Shown here piece after piece: positions 27,459 to 38,567 of a stretch of DNA of 64,000 bases (its first letter is position 1; the number at the start of each line of letters is the position of its first letter). The notes beneath the pieces are model-generated. The model ran no database searches and had not been told where the DNA came from. It worked only from the letters and a program-made list of their open reading frames with translations. This stretch comes from Pseudo-nitzschia pungens (taxonomy: Eukaryota > Bacillariophyta > Bacillariophyceae > Bacillariales > Bacillariaceae). Location: NCBI GenBank assembly GCA_037355855.1, contig CM074758.1, positions 7,413,001-7,477,000 on the forward strand. Direction: 5' to 3'. The translations under genes were made by a program, and so were the position numbers.

Positions 27459-28796
27459 AAATCCGAACGCCTGATCTGGGACGGCATCAGGCGATTGATG
27501 TAAAAAAAACGCACAAACAGTCGGCCGATCACCGTCTGGCATCTGAGATCTTGGAAGACGAGCGTCGTACCCAGACGTCTTGTATCCGAGCTTCCCGGAT
27601 GAAAAAGAACCATCTGCTGGATGTAAAACTCAATCGTTGACAAGACGATCGACATCGCAGTGCCTCCAGTGGATGTCCAAATGTCTCTTCGGAATCCGCA
27701 GTGATGTAAACGGGGACTCGCTGCTGAACAGACAGACCGGGACACTAGGACGAGACCCACGCCAGTGTCTATGAAACAGAGTTGATGGTGGCTCCATCAG
27801 CTTCAGCCCGATCAGCAGGAGTAAGTGGGGACCGATTGCTACGAGTCGTAAGCAATGAACGTGTGGATTGCAGCCAGGTGACGTACAGAGATAACCATAG
27901 AGAACCAATCGACGGACTGATTGGATGGTTGATCGTCTAGGGTTCGAACGGACGGACTTTCACCGAGAGAGGAACTCTCGCAATCAGTAACACACAGACC
28001 AAATCGATCGGAATATTTGCGAACGTCTTTCTCCTGGGACAAGAAGCGTGTCCTTGGTGATTGCCAATTTCTTCTCGTTTGGATAGGGTATCCATGTATT
28101 GAAAGAATTGAAGATTGCAATGGTTGCAATAGAAGATAGAAATGTCCAGTGACCCTGTTATGTACAGGCGAGGATAGGATCCGGGGACCCTGTTATTTAC
28201 AGGGACGGATCGGCCGCAAGGCCTGTATGTCTCCTTGACATCAAACCTGAACGTTTGTGACGTTCCTTCGATGGCCGAAAAGCCTGGACGACGGCCGAAA
28301 GGCTTGTATGTTTTGACTGGAGAAGTTCTTCAATCGAAATGTATGTTTGCAATTATTTGCAAAAAGTATCTCCAAAACTACCAGTATCGTCAACAAAAAG
28401 CCCATCTTTGCTCGTGACAGAAGAAAAGGTGTCATCGGTAATGCCCGACGACTGATCTACGAGAAAGAAGACTAACCTACGAGAGAAAACCCTGAAGAAA
28501 AGAAAGAACTGTCTCCCCTGAAGAATTGCTCAGCACGATCTCCATGTGCGCTGCTTTCACTGAAAGAAGAACAGGGACAATGTGCTCTAGATTGTCCTTA
28601 CAATGTGCTCTAGATTGTCCTTACACTGAAAGCGCACAACTGATTGCATGGATTGCTGTATTCTGTGGAACGGCGAAGCACTCGATTGATTGCTGTATTC
28701 TGTGGAATGATAGCCGATAGCGCTCAAGCAACGGATTCATAGCAACGTATTGATTGCACTGAAAGCGCTCAATGGATTGCTGTATTCTGGAACGAC
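27459..28796 (+). other. Interior of LARD-like element, no credible gene
   Basis: Short open frames exist on both strands but show no recognisable domain. Palindrome-rich phrases include GGCCGAAAGGCC-type motifs (27377, 28273, 28294) and GGACCCTGTTATTTACAGGG (about 28177-28203). A 21-base CAATGTGCTCTAGATTGTCC-type duplication lies near 28577-28622. Confidence 0.5.
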
Positions 28797-28970
28797 AGAT
28801 CGATGCCAACGGATCGATAGCAACCGGATCGATAGCAACGGAATCGATAGCCACGGAATTATATGCCAACGGATCGATAGCAACAAACCAACGAATTCTA
28901 GACACGTGGATCCACAGCAGACGCTAGATGCAAAGCTCTTGATAGCAACGGATCAATAGTCGGCTTGATA
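28797..28970 (+). repeat. 14-15-bp tandem repeat, GATAGCAACGGATC
   Basis: Imperfect repeats of CGATAGCAACGGATC run over about 28797-28890, with scattered units to 28970. Confidence 0.75.
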
Positions 28971-29097
28971 GCAAAGCGACGGACGATACATTCCTGTCCT
29001 TACAATGCCGCAGCAGACGCTAAACCAGTGGATTCACAGCTAGATGCTGGACACAATTTACAGCAAACGCCAGACCGATTGATTCTCTTTCCCTGAA

Positions 29098-29600
29098 GAA
29101 CAGCGGGGACGATGTGGTATATTTATGCCTGTCCTTGCAGCGAAAGAGCAGCTGCAGCGAAAGCGCAGTAGCGGCAGCAGTAGCAGCAGCAGCAAGAGGA
29201 CGACGTTGATGCCCTGACAGGAGAGAAGTCTACAGCAGCTAAAAGGATTGGCGGGAGCAAGAGGACAAGCGCAGCCTGGACGCGTAGCGTTGGAACAGGC
29301 GCAGCCTGAAGCCGCATTGGCTGAAACAGGCAGACAAGCGCAGCTTGGACTATCAGTGCGTTGTCTGAACGCGGGACACGTTGAACTGAAGCCGCATTCG
29401 CTGGAGGAAGGGGACAAGCGCAGCTTGGACCTGCAGCGATGTTGATCTGGAAATAGACAGGGACGTTGAACTGAATACGATCTAATTGTAAGGAGCAATG
29501 TGACGCTCACAGCGCTCGTGACTTACAAGGATAAAGGATACAGCGAGGTAGATATGCGGATGACTGATACGAAATATGGATTGCAGTAATTGGCAGCAGC
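29098..29600 (+). repeat. Block shared with the copia leader at 44912-45230
   Basis: GATGCCCTGACA, ACAGCAGCTAAAAGG, TTGGCGGGAGCAAG and TAAGGAGCAATGTGAC recur in the same order and strand at 44912-45230. This links the LARD-like element to the copia family. A GCAGCAGTAGCAGC stretch and 57-bp-scale direct repeats (ACAAGCGCAGC...) are included. Confidence 0.7.
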
Positions 29601-29789
29601 GAGAAGTTATTCACCACTTCAGTCAGCGGGGACAGCCCTGTAATGGCACTCCCTGCTGCTTTGGATCTGCAGCCAGTTGCAAGAGCAACCGCCGGATTGC
29701 TACGAGTGATCAAACCACTGCTGAAGAGCCAGTAGGCAGTGGATAGCGTGTCAAAACGAGCGCGTCACAACACAGACAAAAGACCAAGG

Positions 29790-30488
29790 ATTCACCGCTT
29801 CAGCTAGCGGGGACAGAATGGCGTGGTACTCCTGCCTTCACGGTGAATGCCGACGCTACTGTTACGATGCTTGGCCTGAGGGGATTCGGCCTGTTATGGC
29901 GTTCCCTGCTAGTGACATAAGACCGATGGGGATTTGGCCTGTTATGGCATCCCCTGCTATGGACCTGCCACGATGTGCCCTACTACGAGTATGACCGAGC
30001 CAGTACAAGAATAGCGTGTCACGACAAGCATTCACCGCCTCTGACAGCGGGGACAGATTCGACCGTTCCTGTCTTCACGGTGAAGTGCTGAGACCTGTGG
30101 GGACTCGCCCTGCTACGGACCTGCTATGATGTGCTCGGCTATGAGGGGACTTGGCCTGTTACGGCATTCCCTGCGACGGACCTGCCACGACACGCCCTGT
30201 TACGACTGTAACGGAGCCTGTATAGCATCATGGCGACGTGCTGGATTGCACGTACTACTATATAGAACTCAGCGGAATACTGGAGACACGATACAATGTG
30301 CCGAGCTCGTGTCTCACTTACGGGGACATGTAGTCCCTGTTATGAAATGAATAATGTGCCGAGCTCGTGTCTCACTTACGGGGACATGTAGTCCCTGTTA
30401 TGAATTGAATAAGAGCCACGTTCGCGCAAGAAGACATCCATCGCCTCAGACAGCGGGGACAGATTGGAGTGTCTGTCTTCACGATGAA
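29790..30488 (+). repeat. Repeated stem-loop unit TTCACCGC...AGCGGGGACAG...CGGTGAA
   Basis: Three copies (29790-29848, 30031-30084, about 30438-30488) share TTCACCGC at the start, AGCGGGGACAGA inside and a reverse-complement end TTCACGGTGAA. A half copy lies at 29609. The outer 7-8 bases pair perfectly in the first two copies. They are separated by GACCTGCCACGA / GGGGA(C)TTGGCCTGTTA phrases. Confidence 0.75.
30295..30410 (+). repeat. 58-bp tandem duplication
   Basis: AATGTGCCGAGCTCGTGTCT... starts at 30295 and again at 30353, with one base difference near the end. Each copy contains GGGACATGTAGTCCC, a 5-bp stem hairpin. Confidence 0.9.
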
Positions 30489-32127
30489 TGCTGTAAAGCG
30501 ATCAGTCAAGCACAGCGTAGGCTTATGTCCAAGGACCAGATGCCAAACGATACATGTAAATTAATGGCATGCAGAGGAACTGTGTGGCCAAAGCATGCTA
30601 TGGAGGCTACGAATGTGGCTAGTACTTGCGCTATCTGATATCATGCAGTGCAACGCGGGGATGCCTGGTGTATATAGCAATCCATGGCAGACTCGCGGGG
30701 ACAAGAACGTTCCGAGTCTTGCAACCAACGTCAAGCCTATGTGTACAGAGCTACAGTTTGTACTGCCGCTAAGAACAACAAAACAAGCGCTTACAGCAGA
30801 CAATCCAGGGAACCCTGATAAGTTCTTAGGTGATTCATTGAAGACTCGCGGGGACAAAGTGATGTTATCCTAGTACGAGCCTTGCAAGAATCCTGTCCCT
30901 GTAACAGGTTGAACACCAACAGGCCGGAACGTTTGAAGAAGAAAAGCATCAACGTTAGTGGAAGGCATGCATGCCTTGTACGGATGCGAACTGCAGCACC
31001 AGCAGCAGCGTATCTGGGCAAAGCGATCGAGCGTCTTTGCGTACAGGGACATACTACCGTCCCTTGTTACGAGTGCAGTGAATGTTATCAGAGTTGCACG
31101 ATGCCGCGAAGCTGTAAACGAGGGACGGCACTGATCCTCCAGTCACGGGGACAAGCTGTTTCTGTTACGGGGACATGCTGTCTCTGTTACAGGTGGAACG
31201 CCACATTGCACGGAACAGAAGATTACAAACAGCAACAGCATCGAAGTTGATACGAGACAAAGCAGCAACTCTACTGCAATCGCGTACGAACTGTACGACG
31301 ACCTAGCAGTTGGTACTACAACGGATGACGCTGATTACCACGACCGATTGAATGGCTACGTCCGATTGAATTGCTACGACCGATTGAACTGCCACGAGTT
31401 GCTACTTTACGGATGACGCTGACGCTGATTGCCACGAGTTGTTACTCTACGATTGACACTAATTGCTACAATTGATTGAACGAATCGATCGGGGACTGAG
31501 CCCAGTATTTAAACTGTGGCATCGAACTTGTTATGTTTGATAACACTACGAATACAGAACTGCTGTCCCGGGAACAACCAACGACGAACCGGTTGATCCT
31601 ATTACAGAAGCAGCATGGTTTTGAATATACGATCTACGAATCGATATGATCTACAAATCGATATGACCTACGAATCAGGAGCTACTGTTCGTTCGAAAGA
31701 CAGCAGTATTACAGCAGCAGCGATGATTCGGATTGACGCTGCCAAGTTAAACAATCAACTTAAACGATTAACGACAAGCGACAAGCGATCCGATCCCATG
31801 CAGGCTATTGCAATAGTGCTGTTCCGGGGACAGCTTGCTCGTGATCAAACGAACGAATGAATGAACGAGTTGCAGGAGCAACACGTCTTGAATCTACGAT
31901 ACCAATTGGAGAAGCGTTCCTACGAATGAACCGAGTGGAACAGTAACAGTTACACTGTTCCGGGGACAGCTTGCTCACGATTATTAGACACAAGATGTAC
32001 GAACAGCGGATAGACAGCAGCTGAAATCGACCTCTCAGCTGAGTCATGTTAGCATGACGAACGAGCTGTATGAAGACAGCAACCACTGAAAGGGACCAGT
32101 GTGGTCCAACCGAAACTGAACCGAATG
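30489..32127 (+). other. Interior of LARD-like element, hairpin-rich, non-coding
   Basis: No credible gene. Recurring phrases are ACGGGGACATGCTGTCTCTG (about 31159), CTGTTCCGGGGACAGCTTGC (31820, 31967), repeated CGATTGAATGGCTAC-type units (31340-31480) and GATATGATCTACAAATCGAT. Several phrases recur at 47300-48765. Confidence 0.55.
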
Positions 32128-33197
32128 ATTTATAATAGGCTAATGGTCTTGGGATGTGCCAGGATAAGATTTGGTGTGTGGGGCAAAAGGCCCTAACAGC
32201 CGGGACGATATATCTTTGAAAGCATGCAGGGCAAAAGGTCTTTAAGTGCTGGAACGATGTCCACCAACCCCCCATTTTTTTCACTATTAGCCGGGCCTCT
32301 GTTGTACGTTCGAAGAAACATGATATTGAAGAAAGCTGCAATATTTGATGCAGTTTGCTCTCTAACAAGCATCGCGGATACAAGGTGATCTATTATGATC
32401 CATGCAAGTACCAAGTCCTTTTTTGATCGCGACCGACGTGTTGACCTGGAGATCTTTATTCCGGGGACACGGACGCGAAGCAAGTGTTGCTTGGTATTAC
32501 TTGGACTTGGATTGGTATCTTATATTACTGTGGTTCTACAAGGAGCTATGTACGATGTTGAGTACTGGCATGAATCACGGGGACTATGAAGATATTTCAC
32601 CTCGATATTATACTAACCGTCGGGGTATGGTCATTGTGTACGATTTGTACTATAACCAGATACCCGGCCCCTGCAGTTAACAAGCGAGCGAGTTAGATCA
32701 AGTACAGTACTACAGTGTACAGCGTGTACACTACAGTACTGGTGCTACAGGTGCAAGTAAAGGGTATGGTCAGTACGTAGAATTAAGTACTGGACCTACG
32801 TGCCCTGACCCTTTATCGACATACGAATCAGCAATACACTTATTCGGAGCTCCATCCGAGCTCTCACTCTTTGGAATTTACTCTCAGTTAAAAGCCTCTA
32901 AAAGAACACATCATGCCCGGCAATGATACTTGATATCTCTAATGTACCTCTAGGGTGGTAACTAGTGTGCTCATGGTATATGCAATAGCGCTTGAACAGT
33001 ATCCATCTGTAGTCTAACCAACTGCCAGGACTCCGTGCTGTACTGTTGTTGCTGCTCTCCTATTGTCGACGGACGAATATCTTTACAGTTTATCAGACCC
33101 AAGGTCTCGTCGTTCGGCCGAAAGGCCGGACACATTCGAATCGCCGAAACGCGATGAGAATGCCATCGATGTCAGGACGCTGACTAGAGCCTTGAAG
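32128..33197 (+). repeat. Right LTR-like repeat of the LARD-like element
   Basis: From about 32128 it resembles the copia LTR (TATAATAGGCT; GGGCAAAAGG; CCGGGCCTCTG; TTTGATGCAGTTTG). From 32585 it is nearly identical to 26834-27458. It ends against minus LINE ORF1 at 33198. Confidence 0.65.
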
Positions 33198-34680
33198 CAG
33201 TTTGGGCGCGCTTTGTAGCATCACATAAAACATGAGCAGCCAGAACCGGATTGGGATCAGGAGTTCTGGAGTTGTCCAGGCTGATATTCTTCCTGATAAC
33301 AGCAATAGGACATGCCTGAAACCTGGGATGAGTCTGAAGCAATTCATTGTAGTGGTCAAGATCAAAACTCTGCATGTAGGATCCAAGGAGAAAACCACAG
33401 GTGACAATAACTGGGGCCTGTATGTGATCAAACTTCAAGTCCATGTCACGATCTCTGAGCCTCTGGAGCAACTGGACAGAAAATAGAGTCTCCAGGGAAA
33501 CACTGTGTCCCACAAAGAAGCGTAGGTGAGGAGCAGTTCTGCTGCGAAGCCAGAGCTGAGCAACATACAATTCCAAGGTTTTCCTGTCAGGAAGGGTAGT
33601 CCAAAGCTTGGTAACAGGCTTGGCCTTGGGGTTGAGCCGGGCTCTTGAGGGAAAAACATACAACACCAGGCGCTTGTCAACAGTCCAAAGTAGATCCAAT
33701 GCTTCCTTGAGAGACTTGAGCAGTTCATCATACAGTTCCCCAGGGCGTTGTGACATCAACCTTGGAAGGGACAGAGTGACAAAAGAACTATGGGAACACT
33801 TGGTGCCAGCAGTTACATCCACTGGAGCCCGGGAATCACTTGAGCAAACCCCTCAGCGTTGGAGGAAATGCCCAGCAGAAGAGGACAAGACAGTAGCATC
33901 ACCACCACCAGGAAGAAAGGACACTGATTTGGAAGTGGAAGATTTGGAAGTGGAAGCATCATCAGCCACAGGTGGCGCAGGTGTAGGAGGTCTCTTCTTG
34001 AAATGCCAGTGAGAGCCAAGCACCTGATTGGCTGCCCACCATACTTTGCCTTCAGTGCTAGGCAGAAGGTTGCCCTCACAATACAGGTCATCAAAACACT
34101 CAGGAGACATCTTGACCAAACCAAGAAAACATTTCTTCAGAGCCTGGCCAGATGGGTGCTTGGTCCAGGCTGGGGCAGAGCCGTGAAAGCAAGCAGAGGC
34201 AAGAGAAGCCAAGGAATCTACAGACGCATTGCGCCAATCAGGAGTGTCCGGAAAAGCCTGAGCATAAACAGGAGGGATGGCAGTCTGGCAAATATCATGG
34301 ATGGATTTCTTGTCTTTACCCTCCTTCTTGCTGAAGAAGTGTGTAGGGCTTGGACACCCAGCCCATAACCGGTTACCTGTTGGAGATTTGCGAAAGGCAT
34401 GAATTGCAGAAGGTATGGGAGACTTGCCAGAACAGGGACCCTTACCATAAAAACACCAGAAGAAGGAAGCAGAATGAGCCCTGTTTGCAGCAGCCAGAGC
34501 CTCCTTGCGTTGGGAGTGGCGTGCTTTCTGCTGAGAGGGGTCAGACTTCTGGGCAGAGGAAAAGGCAAGAGTAGATTGCTTGAGGATAGATGAAGCAGGG
34601 ACCTTGCTTGAGGTCACAGAACCCATTGGTGTGTGTCTGGACGTGATCGGCTTGGGTCGTAGCCAGCACATAGCAGTACT
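33198..34680 (-). pseudogene. Minus LINE ORF1 fragment with one nonsense codon
   Basis: It covers ORF1 from SSKVPASSILKQSTLAF (about 34620) down to NPVLAAHVLCDATKRAQT. The frame is open except for TGA at 33853-33855, where other copies have CGA (QRRGVCSS). The outer ~55 bp (34625-34680) do not match the ORF1 of the other copies. The first 255 bp repeat the sequence at 26580-26833 with about five differences, four of which are G in copy T and A here on the plus strand. Confidence 0.85.
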
Positions 34681-34974
34681 AATAATAATATACGTATTTA
34701 AATAACTTTAATCACCAAAGGTGAAACTAAATTACTCAGTCTGTAACCAGACTTTAACGTCGCCTCCATCGAAGAGTCAGGACCCCAAGTGGCAGAACGA
34801 CAAATTTTCAAACAAACCTTGAACATCAAGCAGGGAAAAAGACAAACAAGTCCCACAAAATAGGGACTTTAGAGAAAATGAGATGGGATGATATTGGGAT
34901 TCAAACCAGTATCAAAAGGGGTGGGGCAGGAGAAGAAGCAGGAACAGAAGACAAAACCAATGTACAAAGTGGAA
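34681..34974 (-). other. Minus LINE 3' UTR and tail
   Basis: Reverse complement of the LINE 3' end: the tail AATAATAATATACG starts at 34681, followed by the two hairpins of the 3' module and the 3' UTR up to the ORF2 stop. Confidence 0.8.
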
Positions 34975-35941
34975 TCAATCCTGAGGTCCAGTAAGCCAGG
35001 CTCTTAGGAGAGCAGCCTCTCGTTGGTATGGCTGCACAGGTTGGACAGGCGCTGCATACTGCTTCCTGGCAAGGTGGATGGTTGCAAGCCACTGCTTCTT
35101 GGCAGTCAGGGTGTAACCTTGTAGGACTTGGAAAGGGGTTTGTAAAAGGGAGTGTGACTGGGGAAGTGCACCAGCTGCACCAATGGCCAATTCAGAGGTG
35201 ATGGAAGCATCAAGAGATTGGTGTTGTTCAGCATCAAGGGTTCCCCCAGGACAATGGAGTCGTTCATTTCTGTAGGTCCAAAGATCCCAGGAGGTAAGAA
35301 AGAACTGATGGATGATAGCTGTAGCCCAACGTCTGGGAGAGCGCTTGCTTCCAATGTGGGAGTAGTAGTCAGCCTGGATTTGGTACCAGCGAGGAGACCA
35401 CCTACCAAGAAGCCAGTTGTGCCAACCAATTGTCCTCTGTGCCCTGACAGCAGAAGCAATTGCAGGGGAGTAGGATGATGGATAAATTCTCTGGCCCTTC
35501 CAAACTCTGGTGAGGAGATCCACAATGGCAACAACCAATGATGGATCAGTTTATTCAACTTCAAGCCTCTTCTGCAGTGGTCCCGTGAAGGCAGACACAC
35601 TGTGCTGAACTGCCCCAGTGTCCTTGCAGGAGAGCACATGAGAAACCTTCTCGTTGTCTGCATCACACAATGGGCACCTGGAGTGATCCTGATACTGGTA
35701 GTGAAGGAGTTGGTTGCCAACACCAATGCATCCAGAAGCAAACTTGACAAACCACCTTTGCATGCCAGGAGGTAAACGCTTAAAGGCAGACAGATGGGCA
35801 CACCAATGGATGGAACCCAAAACAGGTTGTGGAATGGGGATATCATGGTGGGTCTGCCAATATTGAAGAAGAGGAGGACCCGAAATGGCAACATGCAAAG
35901 CATTCTGATCAAACCTTGAGCACTTGCATCCATTGAGAGAA
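34975..35941 (-). pseudogene. Minus LINE ORF2 C-terminus with nonsense codon
   Basis: It encodes the ORF2 end from SLNGCKCSRFDQNALHV through the finger CPLCDADNEKVSHVLSC to ...AWLTGPQD. The frame is interrupted once, by TAA at 35551-35553, where other copies read CAA (EVEQTDPS). The upstream part of the element is cut at 35941 by insertion of element B, copy 2. Confidence 0.88.
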
Positions 35942-37067
35942 ACAATTTGCGCGAAGCGCATTTTGTCCGACGTTCCGATGTTCCAGTATTAAAAATACGT
36001 AGATTTCTACACACATTTACCATGCGATATCTCGCTCCCTTTTACACCCCCAATCACAATACCAGGACCTACATGTATTAACCAAGACCTCCACTCTTCG
36101 TTTCTGCTATCAGTTCAGTTGCTTGCTGCTTTGTTTTGGCTGCTTTGGTGCCTATTCACCATTGCCGTCGTCGATCGGACTCGGCAACAGCAGCAGCAGC
36201 AGCACCAAAACCAACACATAATTTTCTACAGCACTTCCAGTACAGATTCTACCGTACAGCAAAACCGAACGTACATGTCTATTGCTTCGATCTGTTTCCC
36301 AGCTCCATTCCAAGGCCCTTAAGTATATCTTATTCTTAATGTTCTACATTGTTTCCAAGCTGCTTAAGTGATTCTCACTTAATGTTCTACATTCTTCGAA
36401 GTTCCTTGCTGAGTCCTCATAAGTCTTTTCAAGTCGAAGTTCGCGAACAGCCCCTTCCACTGTAGGAATATTTCTACAAGAAATTCCAGCTGTCATCTGT
36501 TTTCAAGTCCATTGCCCTGCTGGACCATAAGTGTTTTCGCTTATGGTCCTACTGTTTTCTGACCCAAGCCCCAAAGCCGCTAAGTACAGCTCACTTAAGG
36601 CTCCACCACCTACATAACCCTCTCAGGTGTACAGTATAAATGTCATCTGTTTTCAAGTCTACTGCCCTGATGGACCATAAGTGTTTCGCATATGGTCCTA
36701 CTATTTTTTGACCCAAGCCCCAAAGCCGCTAAGTACAGTTTGCTTAAGGCTCCCGTACCTACATATACCTCTCAGATGCATTCTTCAACTGTCATCTGTT
36801 TTCAAGTCTACTACCCTGATGGACCATAAGTGTTTTTGCTTATGGTCCTACTGTTTTCTGACCCAAGCCCCAAAGCCACTAAGTACAGTTCGCTTAAGGC
36901 TCTCCTACCTACATATACCTCTCAGATGCATTCTTCAACTGTCATCTGTTTTCAAGTCTACTGCCCTGCTGGACTTTAAGTGTTTTCGCTAAAGGTCCTA
37001 CTGTTTTCTTACCCAAGCCCCAAAGCCGCTAAGTACAGCTTGCTTAAGGCTCTCCTACCTACATAAC
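35942..37067 (+). mobile_element. Element B, copy 2 (3' truncated)
   Basis: It begins ACAATTTGCGCGAAGCGCA inside minus LINE ORF2 and follows copy 1 through the 5' block and array. It stops at 37067 where the copia LTR starts. Its 3' module and right target duplication are not in the window. Confidence 0.85.
36491..37067 (+). repeat. 150-bp monomer array of element B, copy 2
   Basis: TGTCATCTGTTTTCAAG recurs at 36491, 36641, 36790 and 36940, giving four units of 149-150 bp against six in copy 1. CCATAAGTGTTTTCGCTTATGG hairpins recur, with stems kept in most units. Confidence 0.88.
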
Positions 37068-38346
37068 TGTGTTGATATCCGCTCGTCAGCGGTCTTCAGG
37101 GTCTAATCGTAGATAAATATCTCGTACTGCGTACTGGAAAAATAGGCGGAAGCCTTAACAATAATAATACATAAAGTCCTGGCAAATCGTGAGTCTACAG
37201 TGGACTGTTCAAGGTCTATTGCATACGCTCAAGCAATACAAGGCACTTCCCTAGAGGTACATCGGAATTGATCGATAGGAGGGCATGATAGGCGTGTTTA
37301 TTTTAGAGTATAAAGAAAAGAGTGAATACAGGGAGCTGAGCGCAGCTCAGCTCTGTATCGTATCAGCGATCCGATAACTCGTATAATAACAGAGCTCCGT
37401 AGCTCTGGTACTGTATTCTACGGAGTAGCGTATCGGAGTATCGCTTAATTAGATCGAATCGTGCGCTAGCGCTAGCTCGCTTATGCTAGCGCGTTGGGTA
37501 ACTGTTTGGGCCGGGTATCCGGTCATGGTACATATTATACACCAATGACCCGACCCCGGCGGTAGCATAGTATCTTAGCATGGTATCATGGTAGGTTAGC
37601 ATCTTTCAGTATCTCGTAGCATTAGCAACCCTAACCCTGTAGCATTTAGCTACACCCTGAAAAGGTGCTTTACTCGGGGTACGTACGATTGGTACAAATC
37701 GTACGCGGCGACCCTAGTAATTCTGCTAGCATCCATACTAAACAGGATAGTAGGATATAGGTCTGCTGCTAAGCCTGTTGCTAAGCCTGCTGCTAAGCCT
37801 GTTGCTAAGCCTGCTGCTAAGCCTGCTGCTAAGCCTGTATGCTACCAATTAGCACACAGCCTAGCACTCAGCTCAGCACCTGTTAGTCAGCTACTGCTGG
37901 AGGCTGCTGACTGTAGCCCCAGTACATTCTCCTACACTGGAGCCTTAGCACAGATGGTAGCACACTGGATATCTTCATAGTCCCCGTGATTCATGCCAGT
38001 GGTCCTGTATTGAGCAACTGAGCAACTATACCAGTCCCCGGAAACAGATACTCTCAGGGGAACACCAATACTCTTGCTTGTTGCACCAGGACACTTGGAT
38101 GGATCATAACAGAATTCAGGGTTGTATCCATATCACTTGTCAGAGGTCAAACTGCACCAAATATTGCAGTTCTTCTATCAGAGGCCCGGCCGATTTATTG
38201 TAAAAAAAAGGGGGTTGGACCGGAGGGCATTTTGCCCCTAGTCCGATTCCTTAACACGTATAAGGACATATCAATCGGCCTATTGTATTTCAAGTTTATA
38301 GTCCCCGGAACCGGTGTACCGGAGACTCCCAATATAACATATAACA
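37068..38346 (-). repeat. 3' LTR of minus copia element
   Basis: On the minus strand it starts TGTTATATG and ends ...GATATCAACACA, with TG/CA termini. It is related in sequence to LTRs at 49471-50716 and 58577-59790, with a length of ~1.28 kb. It contains the phrase CCTAACCCTGTAGC and GAGCTC palindromes. Confidence 0.85.
37765..37840 (-). repeat. 12-bp LTR minisatellite (GCTAAGCCTGTT), six units
   Basis: CTAAGCCT recurs every 12 bp from 37769 to 37829. The plus LTR has about five units (49967-50028) and the third LTR about three (59247-59288). Confidence 0.9.
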
Positions 38347-38389
38347 TAGGACATAAGGATCAGGTCGGGTCGAAGTCCGTTGCAACAAG

Positions 38390-38545
38390 GAAATCCGTAC
38401 TCGTAATCGAAATGAAAATCGAAGTGGTCAGGGAGCTCGTATCGAAATCAGCTGCGTTCGATTGCTTCCGAAAAACGTTGCATCCGAAAATCGAAATCGA
38501 AATCTTCTGCGTCCGAGCTGCCTGTCAGGGGGTCGAAGTACCTCA
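38390..38545 (-). repeat. Degenerate CGAAATC repeat in copia 3' UTR
   Basis: Interspersed TCGAAATCGAAAT and TGCGTCCGA phrases lie between the pol stop and the LTR. The same kind of block sits at the same place in the two other copies (49147-49455, 59795-60020). Confidence 0.8.
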
Positions 38546-38567
38546 AATAATGCAGTTGGAGCATTCT

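Larger units (their letters stand above)
26834..33197 (+). mobile_element. Non-coding LTR-retrotransposon derivative (LARD-like)
   Basis: About 6.4 kb is bounded by near-identical direct repeats (26834-27458 and 32585-33197). The right repeat extends leftward to about 32128 with sequence related to the copia LTRs here (CCGGGCCTCTG, GCAATATTTGATGCAGTTTG, GGCATGAATCACGGGGACTATGAAGAT split across variants). The interior has no gag or pol and is dense in short hairpin repeats. Some of these are shared with the decayed plus-strand copia element at 44906-50716. The left LTR-like repeat lacks its 5' ~450 bp and no short target duplication is evident, so the ends may have been reworked after insertion. 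Confidence 0.65.

Noticed and set aside
27344..27760. 138-codon minus-strand open frame and overlapping frames in the LARD-like element
   Set aside because: No recognisable domain, it crosses the end of the LTR-like repeat, and the equivalent region next to the right repeat is not coding. Treated as chance.
29058..29510. Cys/Leu-rich 150-codon minus-strand frame
   Set aside because: Its composition follows from CAG/AGC-rich repeats on the plus strand. The homologous block at 44912-45230 does not keep it as a separate gene.
37640..37660. Telomere-like CCCTAACCCT in the copia LTRs
   Set aside because: Only about two units, at the same place in each LTR, so it is part of the LTR and not a telomeric tract.
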